64,000 nt of DNA from Brachypterus glaber (taxonomy: Eukaryota > Arthropoda > Insecta > Coleoptera > Kateretidae): positions 1,240,001-1,304,000 of the forward strand of contig OY294047.1 in assembly GCA_958510825.1 (NCBI GenBank), written 5' to 3'. A program made the position numbers and the translations under genes. Below, one piece after another: positions 30,690 through 42,283 of this stretch (the stretch's first letter is position 1; each line of letters begins with the position of its first letter). A model generated the notes under the pieces. That model was given only the letters and a program-made list of their open reading frames with translations, had not been told where the DNA came from and did not search any database.

Positions 30690-31125
30690 TCCTCGCTTCA
30701 AAACACAGAAAATTCACCTGACCCGTCCGACTGGCTAGCTGAGTCTAGTAGGCGTCGGCTCTCTACTGCGTTTCCAAATTTGGTGATGTGTTTTAAATTC
30801 ATTTATGTGCAAATAGAAACTACATATCACATGTAATTACATGTACATGTACATGCTTATCGTTGGGTATACTTATGCACATAAAAATTTTAGCCCAAAA
30901 TGCCTACTTTCAATATTTTGGTAAAACATTTATTAGAATTGATTGTCGCCATCTTTATTAATCATCCTTCCTCAAAAAAATATTATAGTGACAACAACGT
31001 TGTTGTATTATTAAACAATATGAATCTACAATTTTAATAGTGATTTAGAATAATCGTAAAAATGGTATTATATACCTCAAAGTTGTTACAACAACGTTTG
31101 GTTGTACTATTTTTAGATTTTTCTT
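30690..31125 (-). mobile_element. Dispersed repeat K, copy
   Basis: Reverse of the 58408 copy: CTGACCCGTCCGACTGGCTA and GTACATGTACATGCTTATCG to TTGGTTGTACTATTTTTAGA. Ends near AGTGT. Non-coding. Confidence 0.8.
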
Positions 31126-31461
31126 TGAGTGTGTATGTAGTGGATTAAATCATTCTTAAAATTTAAAATTTATATATTTGTTATTTTTAGCCAATAAATG
31201 TCAATTTTAAGTGAAAAATGTCTTTTGTTTTGCGAAATAGATGCAATTAAAATTCATGTAGTTTTAATGGCGATAGTAATCCATCATCTTCTGCCATCCA
31301 ATGTTTTAAATTATGAATTTTAGATCTAGAGAGCGGCTCTCTGGGAGCCTTCAAATAAATAAATCATCTTTCTATAGTAAATTCTGATTAGGTCCAAATA
31401 GACTATGTTCAATGAACAATGAACATTGTTCATGGTCCAAACTGATTTTCGCAAAAATATT

Positions 31462-31780
31462 ATATTAAGATAAGATAAGATTTTATTGCATTCAAGGATA
31501 ATGTTACATCATGTAGAACATGTCAGAAAGCTTACTATGGTTATTAACCATTGGTTAACATAGAATAGAACAATACATAGTACGTAACATAATAAATATT
31601 AACATAGAATTGTTAAGAACGTATACATAAATAAAATATTAGGACTTAAGTCGTAATTACGACCGTTCCCCTGGCCAATTAAATACATAGTAACACTTGC
31701 TTAATAGATACTTTTTTAATGATTTTCTAAAAGTGTGCATGTTTTTAATTTCTTTTATGAGAGTTGTAAACATTGCATAT
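31462..31780 (-). pseudogene. LINE 3' end (ORF2 tail, 3' UTR and tail)
   Basis: On the minus strand the frame from 31780 to the TAA at 31657-31659 reads MFTTLIKEIKN then MHTFRKSLKKYLLSKCYYVF, the same type of C-terminal tail as the reverse transcriptase remnant at 55313 (FKKLIKTKLLSKAYYS). About 190 bp of 3' UTR follow, ending in AATAAAATCTTATCTTATCT, a tandem tail. The catalytic part is missing. A typical 5'-truncated LINE insertion. Confidence 0.6.
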
Positions 31781-33180
31781 TTCGAACGAGTGGATGTTTG
31801 TCATCCGAGCTGCGAGGGGAACGGTCCACGTACACCTGTTGGAGACTACACTTTTTCTACGACTGAAGTTTTATAGTATATTATAAGTAATAAAAAAAGG
31901 AATTTTTTTGTGTGACTGTGACGAAAACGAAAAAAATAAAAAAAAACAATCAGTTTTTTATATATAGTTTTCGACTGAGTTCAAAAATGTAAAAAATTAC
32001 AGGCTGTTCCATATAAAAAACATATTTATGCCACTTCCGGAGAAACCGGAAGTGAAACAAATAAAATAAACCCGTCCTTTTATAGGCTATAAAACGGCGG
32101 ATTTAATTTATATAAGTTAAAGCCAAGTTTCGTTTTTATCGAATGAAAATTAATCTTAATTTTTGGGGTGGACAATAAAACTCACCCGGTATACCGACGC
32201 TTCACGACGCATTTTATTTAATGAATAAAGAAATTAAAACAAAAAAAATCAATTTTAACATAGCATATTTTTATTCAATACCCTTGTGATTAATAAACCT
32301 AAAGGGCAGGGTTTTTAAGTGTATTTTACGCTAGTTATTATAAATAATTTAATGTGCTTGTAGTTTATAAACGATAAAAAGTTTTAATGTGTTTATTTGC
32401 AATTTAAAGTTACTATTTATAGTCCCTATGGGCAATATAAGTATAATCACAGAGGGGCATTTGAAAACTATTTAAGTAATTTCCGATTTAACCCTTTAAT
32501 GCATCATGTTGCTGTTTGACTAAAAATGCAAATTACACTAGGCAACACGGTTTCTTGCCCTGATTGCAGTCATATGTTGTTTGACTAATTTTGGGTCGCT
32601 GAGACCGAATGTGGCCTCAGAAAGTTTTTACTACGTCAGATTTCTGAGAAAAATTACACAAAAGTGATAAAAATCATTATTTTTAGTGGTGACAATTAAA
32701 GCAACATAAGGTAACTAATTAAACGTAAAAATATTTTTGGTTATTTGACGTTTTTGTCTCGAACATTTATTAAAGCTCATTTTTGACTTGAGAATTACCT
32801 ATATACATATTATAGGTACATATATTTAATAGATTATACTCAAACATTACTGGTATATATTTTATTACATTGTAACTTTTAGCACACTGTAGAAAACTAA
32901 AAACACTGAATATTTACGAAAAGACGTCCTTTTATTTATTGCACCTAGCTATACGGAGCACAAAACCTTTTAAAATTTTACTATAATAAATGTACTACTA
33001 TAATACGGTAATATATAATACTTTTTCTACGACAACATAAAATGAAAGCATATTATTTAAATTTTTTTATCCAGATAAAGTTAACTATGGGTGCATATTA
33101 TGGTGTGACACCCCACACTATAACTTTGAACATTTGAAATTAATATTTATGCAACGATTGTATTCCCATATAGCACACAA
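31781..33180. other. No gene; small dyads and repeat fragments
   Basis: 31800-31860 resembles the end of repeat H2 (ACTTTTTCTACGACTG). CACTTCCGGAGAAACCGGAAGTG at 32031-32053 is a hairpin; a similar one is at 35632. 32520-32690 matches 45205-45422 inverted (ACTAGGCAACACGGTTTCTT). Confidence 0.5.
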
Positions 33181-33460
33181 TGTCCGCCGGATATCCTCTC
33201 AATGTCCTTTCAATGTCGCATGTCCCGGGACATTAGTCTTATGTCCCAAGGATATCCCAAAAGGTATATCCTGAGGATATACTGCCCGTATATCCCAAGG
33301 ATATACGGTATGTCCTTCGTCAACCCCAAGGATGTCCCGAGGGGATATCCCTGGAATATACGGGCTGTATGTCCCCGGGAAATACCCCTCGGGACGTCCC
33401 TGAGACACACAAAGGCCATTTGGGATGCACAAGGTATATACATGGGATATACGGGTTCCG
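33181..33460. repeat. Phased GATATCC/ATGTCC motif cluster
   Basis: Dozens of short near-palindromes (GGATATCC, ATGTCCCGGGACAT, AAGGATATCCC, GAGGGGATATCCC) follow one another, many 10-11 bp apart. Overlapping frames on both strands are products of this bias, not genes. Confidence 0.75.
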
Positions 33461-33620
33461 AAGGCGCTTGACTTCCCGTTAAGTAATAAAAGTATATCCT
33501 GGGGAAGTCGCAAATTCCGTTTTATTTTTGAAAAAAAAGTAAATGTAGAATAACTTGAGAAATGCCAAAAACAAAACAATGTCAAAATAAAGATCAAACT
33601 TGGCTTATTGTCCTATTTAA

Positions 33621-33840
33621 TAGTATATTAAAGTACTAGTTTCATAACACCCGTTTTTAGCACACGAATACAAGTACTAGTGCGCTAAAAGCGTGATGAA
33701 ACGAATGCTTTGTACTAAAATTTTGCTCTAAAATTTAAAAAACCTTAGATTTGCACGGAAAACGCCAAGCGATTGTCTTTTGTCCTGTATTGTCAACCAA
33801 AAAAAAAAAAGAAGCTTATAAGAGTCGCAAAAAAGAAAAA
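33621..33840 (-). mobile_element. Hairpin-ended repeat H1, internally deleted
   Basis: Both ends are kept (TAGTATATTAAAGTACTAGT and GAGTCGCAAAAAAGAAAAA), with most of the middle missing; 220 bp remain. 33841-34789 holds no recognisable gene. Confidence 0.75.
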
Positions 33841-34789
33841 CTTTTATAGCTGGCTTATCAAATTTATTCATTTTTCATGTTTTTATCTTTAAAATATAAG
33901 TTCTAAGAAAATTTTACATTTCCATCTTTCTATTAAAGTCAAGATAAATTAAGCATCTGCCAACTATTTTTAATCCAAAAGAAAAGTACCTACATTTAGT
34001 AGTCTTTTATAAATCATGATTAAATCTCTAAAAGGGGTTTAGAATTTTTAGTCTTTTCACTATAGTTTATTTAAATTTCAATTAACTAGTTTATTAAGTT
34101 TAATCCGAGGTTTAATCAAATTTATGTGGACGTCAAAAATCATTAAAATCAGGCACGGGTATAAAACCAAACTTTAAACTAGACCTTAATAACCAGACCC
34201 CGGAATAAATAGGACATTGGTAGTTTATACCAGTACCGGCTTAAAAATTATTGGCATTAAATGCCAATAATAAATAAAAATTTTATAATATTCTGTTAAA
34301 TGAATTATTATTGCAACAAGTATAATGTAAATTATTATAAGACACAAAATTTCAATTGTAAAATCAATTTCAATATTTATAATATTCATAGAACGGTTTT
34401 AGAAGTATTAATTTTTTCACAACAGACACATTTTAACAGAAATTAATCACCAAGCTATAGTTTTTTTAATTTGGAAATGAAACCGCACGCAAAAGAAGCG
34501 ATTCTATTGTTTTTTTTAGCGATTTGATTTGATAGCAATTTGTCATGGATAACTAGATAAGTAATAAGACAGTAAAAAGAAATATTTTTTGCAATTTAAA
34601 ATTAAGTAAATTTTAATAATTTATTGTAATTAGTAACAATCGAATAAAAAAATATTGTATAATACATGGGCAAAAAGTTTCGATTTCGTAGGTTTATTAC
34701 CCTTGGGCCGGCACCATTTTTCGAAAAAAGATTTTTTTTTGTAATTTTTTTTATTTGGGAAAATACAGTTTGCTGTGAATAGTATATAA

Positions 34790-35198
34790 TGGATTTTCAG
34801 TCCATTTCTGGCGTGGTCACCTCATTTGGTCGACCACTGCGATGTTAGTCTTGGCAGATGGTACGGCCTCGTTTAAACTCTGCCACCCAAAATTTTACTG
34901 TTGAAAACGAAGGAACAGACTCCCCCAGAGTAGAATCTAGCTCCGCTTTAATATTGGTTGGACAAAAGCCTTTCAAATGAAAGTATTGTATCACATAACG
35001 ATGTCCAATTTTTTCCATTTTTACAAATTCACTGAGAGCGTTCACTATTGGTGGCTGCCAAACAAATACCGAATGACGTAGCATCGTCAAACGTTAAACT
35101 TAAGCTTTATAAGGTTGGTATTTTCTAGCATAGTCATTCTTTTCATCAACAAATCGCCATCTATAAGTCAGGTCGGATACTTCTGGGACCACTCTCGT
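34790..35198 (-). pseudogene. mariner transposase 5' remnant
   Basis: The end ACGAGAGTGGTCCCAGAAGT (35199 inward) looks like a mariner TIR. A 5' UTR leads to the ATG at 35016-35018 (MEKIGHRYVIQYFHLKG), the first helix-turn-helix. GESVPSFSTVKFWVAEFKRG is the signature before the second helix. After GRTICQD the frame breaks. The expected continuation RSGRPNEVTTPEM is found one frame over at about 34798-34838, then a stop. The DDE/D catalytic half and the right TIR are gone. A dead copy of a Tc1/mariner element, perhaps of the irritans or mellifera group. Confidence 0.8.
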
Positions 35199-37580
35199 AT
35201 TTTAGACCAAAGACTTTTCCTTTTATGAACTTTTTTAATTATTCTCGTGAGTTTCAAGTGAAAAATATTTATCCATTTAGAATTCTTTTTGGCATCTGTT
35301 GGGATTTTAATAAGGGGGGATTTAGAATTATTGATAAACCAGTGTTTAAATTGGCGCCATGAATAATTATATAAAAGCCTATTATAACAGGTTTTTTCAT
35401 AAATTACGAAATGAAATTTTTTATACTCCTGCATACTTTACTGTACACAGCTGTATAAAGATAATTTAAAAATCATTATTTTCCAACCATCGCAGTAATA
35501 GTAATTATACCGGGTGTCAAAAGAAGTATTGCCTACGAATTATCTCCGTACCTATAAAAGATAACGTTTTAAAATTTACAGTGTATGTATCCACAAATAC
35601 CCCTATTTTAGCATGGTCATTTTAAAAATATCACTTCCGGTCTAAGCGGAAGTCGAGCGGAAGTGATACCAACTTTTGATTTTTAAATGAAACCCTATAT
35701 ATCGATACCCCCAAGCAACAAAGCCGTAACTCATATATTGTCATTTTTCACGACAGCTAAATTTCTAAAATATATTTTTTTTGTTATTTAAGGGTGGGAA
35801 ATGATTGAAGTGGAAAAGGAAGCCATGTGATACATCATTTGAAAGCTTATAAAATTCTCTATTAAACTGTATAAGTATTTATTGTTTATTTATTGTTTGT
35901 TTCTGATAATATTCAAGTTTAGAATTTCTTACTTTAGTGATTTTAGGTAAACTTTTGGTTAAAATGGCCTGTGGAGAAATCTGAGTAGTACCACCATATG
36001 TGTCTTTTTTCAAGGGATTTACTTATGAGAATAACTCAAAATAGGTCTAACTTGAGTTACATCCTTGTTGCATGGGAGTGTCGATATAATAGCACACAAA
36101 TTTATGTACTATAAACAGAAAATATGATTTTCTCTTACTTTCAGTTTTCTTGGTATTTAAATTTAAAATACAATATATTATTATAGTACCTAGCTGTTTA
36201 ATGGGTTGCCTATAACGCAAGCCTCTTGTGTAAATCATAGCAACATTGACAGTTTGCTTATTAAATTATATCTCTTTAGATATGTTCCCATAAAAAACGG
36301 TAAAATTGTACTGTTTTACGATTTCATAAAAAAAGGTGTATTTTGATGTTTTTTATGAAATGTAAGGTAACTAAATCAAAAATTAAGTAATTTTTATAAA
36401 ATCTAGACATAAATAAAACACTCCAAGTTATATCTTGGTCAAAATAGTAAGGTTATAACTATAGTTTCTATTTTTGTCATGAAAAACAGGAATACTTGGA
36501 TTAAAAAACAAGGCTGTGATGAAAGGTCGAAAATGGCATATAAAACGAGGTGAGCTAAATTCGTAGAATCTATAACGTAAATTAAGGCAAACCTAAATAC
36601 GTGAAATTAGGCAAACCTACATACATAAATATCAAACTAGGGTGATATAAAAATATCAAACTAGTGTGATATAAGGCGTTTTCTGAAGAACAAAAGAGTG
36701 TACTAAATGTCCTTTTTCATAAGGGATCATAGAAAAAAGTTTATAAAATAAAAGCAAAAAAAACAGCATTAAAAATGTGCCCGTCTGCCCTAATACAGCC
36801 AAATCCCCACCACGAAAAAAAAAACAAATTTTAATCAACATCAACATTTTGTAAAGGTGGGAAGTTATAATTGAGTGAAGAACTTTCCGAGTGTCTATTT
36901 ATTAAACTCTCCGCAGCACGTATTGCTTGAAGAGCATTTTACCCCGGGAAAAAATAATTATGAATAATTACACTAGGCAACAAATTTCTTGGTACTAAAG
37001 AGGGCCAGCAGCCCGAAACTGCAGTCTACCGATATCACTCTGTACGATGATTAGAAAATCGATGGAATATTTAAATAATATTTTTATAATTTTGTTTAAA
37101 ATTTAAAATTTCTCTTCCTTACAATTTACGTTTAACCACACGTTTTAGTGAGTACTGTGTTTGAGACTTACAAGTTGTTCTCAACTTACTTTAAATAACC
37201 CATAACAGATTGGGTTGAATATCTCAATTTTTGTTTGTTTTGTGCCTTATTTTCGTTAATTTTGGCAAAATTTTAAAAATAAATCGGCCATATTTATTCC
37301 GCCATTTTGAATTTTAAGTTTTTGGGAATTGGTCCGTATTAATATTAAAAAAGGAAGCTTTTGTGCCCATTTTCAGCTAAATCACATATCTTTCACAAAA
37401 TTTGAACTTTTTTTTTTACTGTTTTTTTCGTAATCAGCGGTGCAAAAAATGGCCCTATACAAAAAAGCAGACTTTTGTCACTTTTTTTTCTCTGGGACCA
37501 CTGTGCATCGGTTTGGACGACTGTGTTAATCAAAACAAAAGTAGTTTTAAGGAACAGTAAAATTATTACAAAATAGTATA
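35199..37580. other. No gene recognised
   Basis: 35815-35890 is a relic of the 8552 family (GATACATCATTTGAAAGCTT). 36592-36668 holds two small tandem duplications (AGGCAAACCTA and ATATCAAACTAG units). 36967-36990 repeats the ACACTAGGCAACA of 32530. Predicted short frames match no known family. Confidence 0.55.
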
Positions 37581-38311
37581 CAGCCTGTTCGAGAACTCGC
37601 GTACCGAAATTTAAGAGGTGATTCTACATCCAAAAATATGAAAAAAAGTTTCTATAAAGGTTGGTCCGGAAATGAGCCCTAAGGGAGCTACGGCCCTTCG
37701 AAGATGACGTACTGAATGGGGAACAAAAAAAAGCACCAATAAAATTTTAATGCTGCAGGGTGATTCTTCATTTAAAACTGAGCAAAAAAGTATTATACAC
37801 CAAAACACCTAAATTTAATATTAAAGGAGCAATAGCCTTTTAAAAAGTAACGTTTTTGGTGGCACAAAATGTTACTTCCTCTTAATTGCATTTTTTTTGA
37901 TAACGGTTGCTCCTACAGTGTTACACTATATGATATTTTATATGTATTTTTACTCTAGAAATCTATATTTTTTACAACAAATCCAAAAAACATACACATA
38001 GAAAAGTTTGGGGCATAAATGTTTTAAGCCTCATATATTTTGTCCGTCTGGGCACGCCTCTGGATAAATTAAAAAAATAAATTAACATAAGCTTATTGCC
38101 CTTATTAATACTAGTATACATGCAAAAGCTCGCCACTCTAGCTTAAACGGTACCCGAGTTATTAATTAAAAACCTTATTTTTATTACAATTTTAAAGGGC
38201 CCTAGATCCCTTAGGGCTCATTTCCGGACCAACCTTTATAGGAACTTTTTTTATATTTTTGGATCTAGAATCACCTCTTAAATTTTGGCATGCCAGTTAT
38301 GGATCACCCTG
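37581..38311. mobile_element. 731-bp Tc1/mariner-type element with ~120-bp TIRs
   Basis: Ends CAGCCTGTTCGAGAACTC and the complement of CAGGGTGATCCATAACTG, flanked by TA (37579 and 38312). Inner arm homology is high (AAGGTTGGTCCGGAAATGAG, AGCCCTAAGGGA). No transposase. Confidence 0.8.
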
Positions 38312-38703
38312 TATATCCAGGGTGGGCGACATCGCTCCTGCCCCATTCGGGCCGCGCATGCATATGGGTGCACTCTGGAATATGTATATAGAGTTAAAAC
38401 GTAATAAACTATCCACTGTGAAGAGAACAATATGAAATGCGCTGCATTACGTATCTGTAATTTTCCAAGATGCTTTTCATTAAAAAAGGTAATTAAAAAC
38501 ATTGTTTTGTTAATTTTTCGAATACTTTTCCAGATAACTTCGCGAAGAATAGATCCTGTTTTTTTATTACATAACTGAATTGTAAACTTTATTGCTAAAA
38601 CATTTTTGGGATGGGAAAAAATTAAAATACACGAATAAAAAATGTTTTGTCTTGGAATTTGTTAATACGCTAAATATCAGGCACACAACAAAATAGTTTA
38701 AAT

Positions 38704-38780
38704 TTTGATTATTTATTTATTTATTTATTTAAAATTACTACAGAGTCATGAAGAGCCCCAAATAAGCTTAAGCTTGTGCC
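38704..38780 (-). mobile_element. LINE/SINE-type 3' tail
   Basis: Minus strand ends in (AAAT)n after GGGGCTCTTCATGACTCTGT. A diverged equivalent lies at 19432-19495. The hAT MITE at 38781 sits in its upstream part. 38312-38703 has no gene. Confidence 0.5.
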
Positions 38781-39043
38781 CAACGAACTAATACCTCTTC
38801 TCTCTAGAATACGCATACCGTTAATAAAAAGTATCCCCAACAACTCGGTTTGTTTGTAAACAAATAGTAGGTATATTCAGGCCTGAACAATAACAGTTAC
38901 CAGTAACTGTTGTTGTTGTTGTTGTTGTCTCTGTTAGAACAAAGCTGTGCGAGTAAGACAGACAAATGTATATGTTGGCTACGTTTTTGTCAGTTTTTAC
39001 AAATGAAATGCCTATTCTAGAGAGAAGAGTTATTAGTTCGTTG
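38781..39043. mobile_element. hAT-type MITE, copy B
   Basis: 263 bp, TIR CAACGAACTAATACCTCTTC, perfect 8-bp duplication CTTGTGCC at 38773-38780 and 39044-39051. It carries an expanded (GTT)n near 38908 compared with the other two copies. Confidence 0.93.
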
Positions 39044-39114
39044 CTTGTGCCACTACTAACCAGTCTATATTTTTTTAACGTATTTGCGTATTTGCTAAAA
39101 ACGAATTTGATAAT

Positions 39115-39402
39115 AGCTGCGTTCAATGGAAACAGCGAAAATAATCAAAAGTCATCAAATGATAAGTTTTGCTAGCAAAGGGCTGAACGGATAATATCTG
39201 TCACTTGTCACAACCACCATTTGAGGTTAGAAATACCCACAAAAAGTATATTTCCGCGCTTTTATAAAATCAATCAAAACTAATCATCTCAAAACGTTGA
39301 TGAGGAATGATTCAGCGACATCTGTCAATCCAAACGGATAATAGCGTTCAGTAGTGATTTGACAGCTTTTGATGAGTTTTGCTGTTTCCATTGAACGCAG
39401 CC
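39115..39402. mobile_element. 288-bp MITE, TIR RGCTGCGTTCAATGGAAACA
   Basis: The ends AGCTGCGTTCAATGG and CCATTGAACGCAGCC are inverted copies flanked by AAT (39112-39114 and 39403-39405). The TIR extends about 22 bp with weaker homology inward. Superfamily uncertain. Confidence 0.7.
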
Positions 39403-39462
39403 AATTAAAAGGCTCTCTGACCCCAAAGTACCATCGTATAACGTTAAATAATTAATGTATTA

Positions 39463-39950
39463 TAGTATATTAAAGTACTAGTTTTATAACACCCCCCACT
39501 AGTACTTTAGAAAACTCGCCGCAAGCGGCTCGTTTTCTAAACTTGTACTCGTGCACTAAAAACGTGTTATGAAACGAGTGCTTTATACAATTTTTTCTGT
39601 TTTATTCTAAAATTTAAAAATTGATGACCGATTTAAGGAATTTTTGTTTTGGGTTGGCATTACAATTTTCGCAATGTTTGAAATTTAAAGAAAAAACGAT
39701 ATTTTGATATCTTTTATAGCCAGCTTTTCTCTTTTTCACTGAAAGTAACCAAGACATAATTTTAACATGTAAACATTAACTTAAAACAAAATTTCGTAGA
39801 AAACTAAACTTAAAAGCTATGTTGACATTTGCACGGAAGACGTCGTTAATTTTTCGAGGGGATCCTGTTGCCAACCCAAGAAAAAAGCACTAACCTCTTA
39901 TGGGCCTATAAGAACACTGAACATGCATGTGAGTCGCAAAATAGAAAAAT
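39463..39950 (-). mobile_element. Hairpin-ended repeat H1 copy
   Basis: 488 bp from TAGTATATTAAAGTACTAGT to GAGTCGCAAAATAGAAAAA. The large hairpin has lost some symmetry at the CACCCCCCACTAGTAC end. Confidence 0.85.
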
Positions 39951-39982
39951 TTAATTCAAATCTACCTTAGACACGTATTTTC

Positions 39983-40213
39983 ATTAGATCATATATACAT
40001 AGATGCGCCGTGAGTCCACGTCAAACCGAAATGTTTTCATTGCTCTATCCAAGTAGATTTCACCTCCCCGCTATAGTGGTTTCTTGACAAATATGTTATA
40101 CTTCTCCTCCTCGCAACCTTACCGATATAGTGGTTTGTTTACAATTGGCTTTGTATATGTTCTACATAAAACAAATCAACATTAATGCCATATCTATGTA
40201 TATATGATCTAAT
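39983..40213. mobile_element. 231-bp MITE with 8-bp TSD (ATTAGATC family), copy 1
   Basis: TIRs ATTAGATCATATATACATAG and complement. The 8-bp flanks GTATTTTC and GGATTTTC differ by one base. Homologous to 60652-60895 in the opposite orientation. 40214-40552 shows nothing else. Confidence 0.8.
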
Positions 40214-40552
40214 GGATTTTCAAGCAATTAATTGAGAAAAAAATATTTGAGTTAACCTTACCATAAACAAATAACTATTGTGGTATCCCGATAGACAAAA
40301 CATACAAACTTTTGCGGAATACGTATTGGAAATAACCTTTCAAAGTAACAAAGTTATTTGATTAATGTGTTTGCCTAGTTGTGATGTGGTAATTTAACTT
40401 CACAAAATTTAGTTTAAACTTCAATAACAATTGATTGATTAAGGCAGAAATGACTTGGACATAAAATCACGTGTGCCAATAGCAGAGCAAATAAAAACAG
40501 TTTATTTTTTAGGACATTCAAAATATTTGTGTATCCATAACTGAGGGCAGCT

Positions 40553-41510
40553 ACACTGGTAGAAAAATCTAAAAATAGTACAACCAAACGTTGTTGTAAC
40601 AACTTTGAGGTATATAATACCATTTTTCTATTTTGCGACTCTTATAAGCTCATAATCACACGCATTTTGCGTGTTCTTATATGCCCATAAGAGGTATCTA
40701 CTTTTTTTTCTGTTGGGTTGGCAACATACAAAAGCCTATCTCTTGACGTTTTGCGTGCAAATGTCAATGTCGATATAAAGTTTAATTTTTTACAAAATTT
40801 TGTGTTTGGGTTATTTTTTACCGTGTTAAAATTGTGGACTGTTTAATTGCAGTGAAAAAAGAAGAGATGACTGTAAAATATATATCAAAATATCATTTTT
40901 TCTTAGAATTTTAAACATAGTGTAAACTGTAACGCCAACCCAAAACAAAAATCCCAAAATCAGCCATCAATTTAAATGTAAGTTTTTTTTAAATTTTAGA
41001 GCAAAATAGAAAAAATTGTATAAAGCACTCGTTTCATAACACGTTTTTGGAGCACTACTACTTTAGAAAACTCGCTGCAAGCGGCTCGTTTTCTAAACTT
41101 GTACTCGTGCGCTAAAAACGTATGTTATGAAACTAGTACTTTAATATACTATTTTACGATTATTCTAAAACATTATAACGTTATATTAAATACACTATTA
41201 AAATTGTAGATTCATTTTATTTAATTATACAACAACGTTGTTGTCACTATAATAGTTTTTTGAGGAAGGATGATTAATAAAGATGGCGACAATCAATTCT
41301 AATAAATGTTTTACCAAAATATTGAAAGAAGGCATTTTGGGCTAATATTTTTACGTGCATAAATATACCTAACGATAAGCATGTACAATGAACAATGTAC
41401 AATGTACAATGTACATTGTACATGTAATTACATGTGATATGTAGTTTCTATGTATGTGCACATAAATGAATTTAAAATACATCACACCAAGTTTGCAAAC
41501 GCAGTAGAGA
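40553..41510 (+). mobile_element. Dispersed repeat K, split by an H1 element
   Basis: ACACTGGTAGAAAAATC and AGTACAACCAAACGTTGTTG run to ATACCATTTT, stop at the H1 insertion (40623-41151), and resume at TTTACGATTATTCTAAAACA. The uninterrupted sequence at 58480 and 31070 gives the empty site. Confidence 0.85.
40623..41151 (+). mobile_element. Hairpin-ended repeat H1, full length
   Basis: About 529 bp from TTTTTCTATTTTGCGACTC to TTTAATATACTA. The left end folds (CACGCATTTTGCGTG inside a longer imperfect stem). The right end has a hairpin with ~55-nt arms (GTTTCATAACACGTTTTTGG, CGCTGCAAGCGGC tip). Confidence 0.9.
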
Positions 41511-41546
41511 CGCACACCAGTTTTAAAAATTGTACACTCCATATAA

Positions 41547-41691
41547 GTGCCTATTCACAGGCTCGCATAAGAACATAAAACATAACAATGCGATTCCGTG
41601 ATTGGCTTGATGTGCCGCCATGTATATTGTAAGCCAATCACGACATCGCATTCTTTTGTTTTATATTCTTATGCAAGGTTCAGGATAGGCC
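41547..41691. mobile_element. 145-bp TTAA palindrome element, copy 1
   Basis: Long inverted arms around GATTGGCTTGATGTGCCGCC. The right end GGATAGGCC is followed by TTAA (41692-41695) and the left is preceded by ATAA. Same length as the copy at 42135. Confidence 0.75.
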
Positions 41692-42134
41692 TTAAAGAAT
41701 AAGATTTTTGGATTGGCTTGTAGCTGAAAAAAATTACACGTGATGGAAATGCTTGTTTGGCAATCAGTGAGTCTTAACTAAGCTAGAAAAAAAAACTATC
41801 CTTGTTGACCTGTGTAATCTGATACTGTCTGGCATAAATACCACATACGAGATCACTGATGATTGTAGATACTATTGATGTGGTAATTTAACTCAACACA
41901 ATCATTTTATATCCCAAGAATAACTAATGAATAGTTAAGCTAATGGAAATAATACAATTTCGATTACAATTATTTTGTACATAAAGTACAATGGATCGTA
42001 CAATCTATTAAGGGATTTGCTAGTGGGTATTTTGATTATTTGATCTCCGTTTAAATTATATTGGTTTTAGATTATAATCGATGATAAACGTGCAATTATA
42101 TGCACTAAATCCTTATATTACAATAGTATATTAA
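41692..42134. other. No gene recognised
   Basis: AT-rich spacer between two copies of the palindrome element. Confidence 0.6.
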
Positions 42135-42279
42135 GGCATATCCAGAAGCTTGCATAAGAACATAGAACATAAGAATGTGATGCCGTGATTGGCTTACAAG
42201 ATACATGGCGGCACATCAAGCCAATCACGGCATCGCATTGTTATGTATTATGTTCTTATGCGAGGCTGTGAATATGCCC
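42135..42279. mobile_element. 145-bp TTAA palindrome element, copy 2
   Basis: TTAA at 42131-42134 and 42280-42283. The ends GGCATATCCAGAAGC and the complement of GGGCATATTCACAGCC lead into perfect GCCGTGATTGGCTT arms. A TTAA duplication points to piggyBac- or Kolobok-type mobilisation. Confidence 0.82.
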
Positions 42280-42283
42280 TTAA

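Noticed and set aside
33199..33597. Frames of 132, 89 and 77 codons rich in Pro, Gly and Tyr
   Set aside because: They overlap on both strands within the GATATCC/ATGTCC repeat and owe their openness to its composition.
35168..35434. 88-codon lysine-rich minus frame
   Set aside because: It overlaps the mariner end and has no recognisable motif.
38821..39126. ~100-codon minus frames also at 18142-18414 and 46484-46792
   Set aside because: They coincide with the three hAT MITE copies and run into unrelated flanks at one end.
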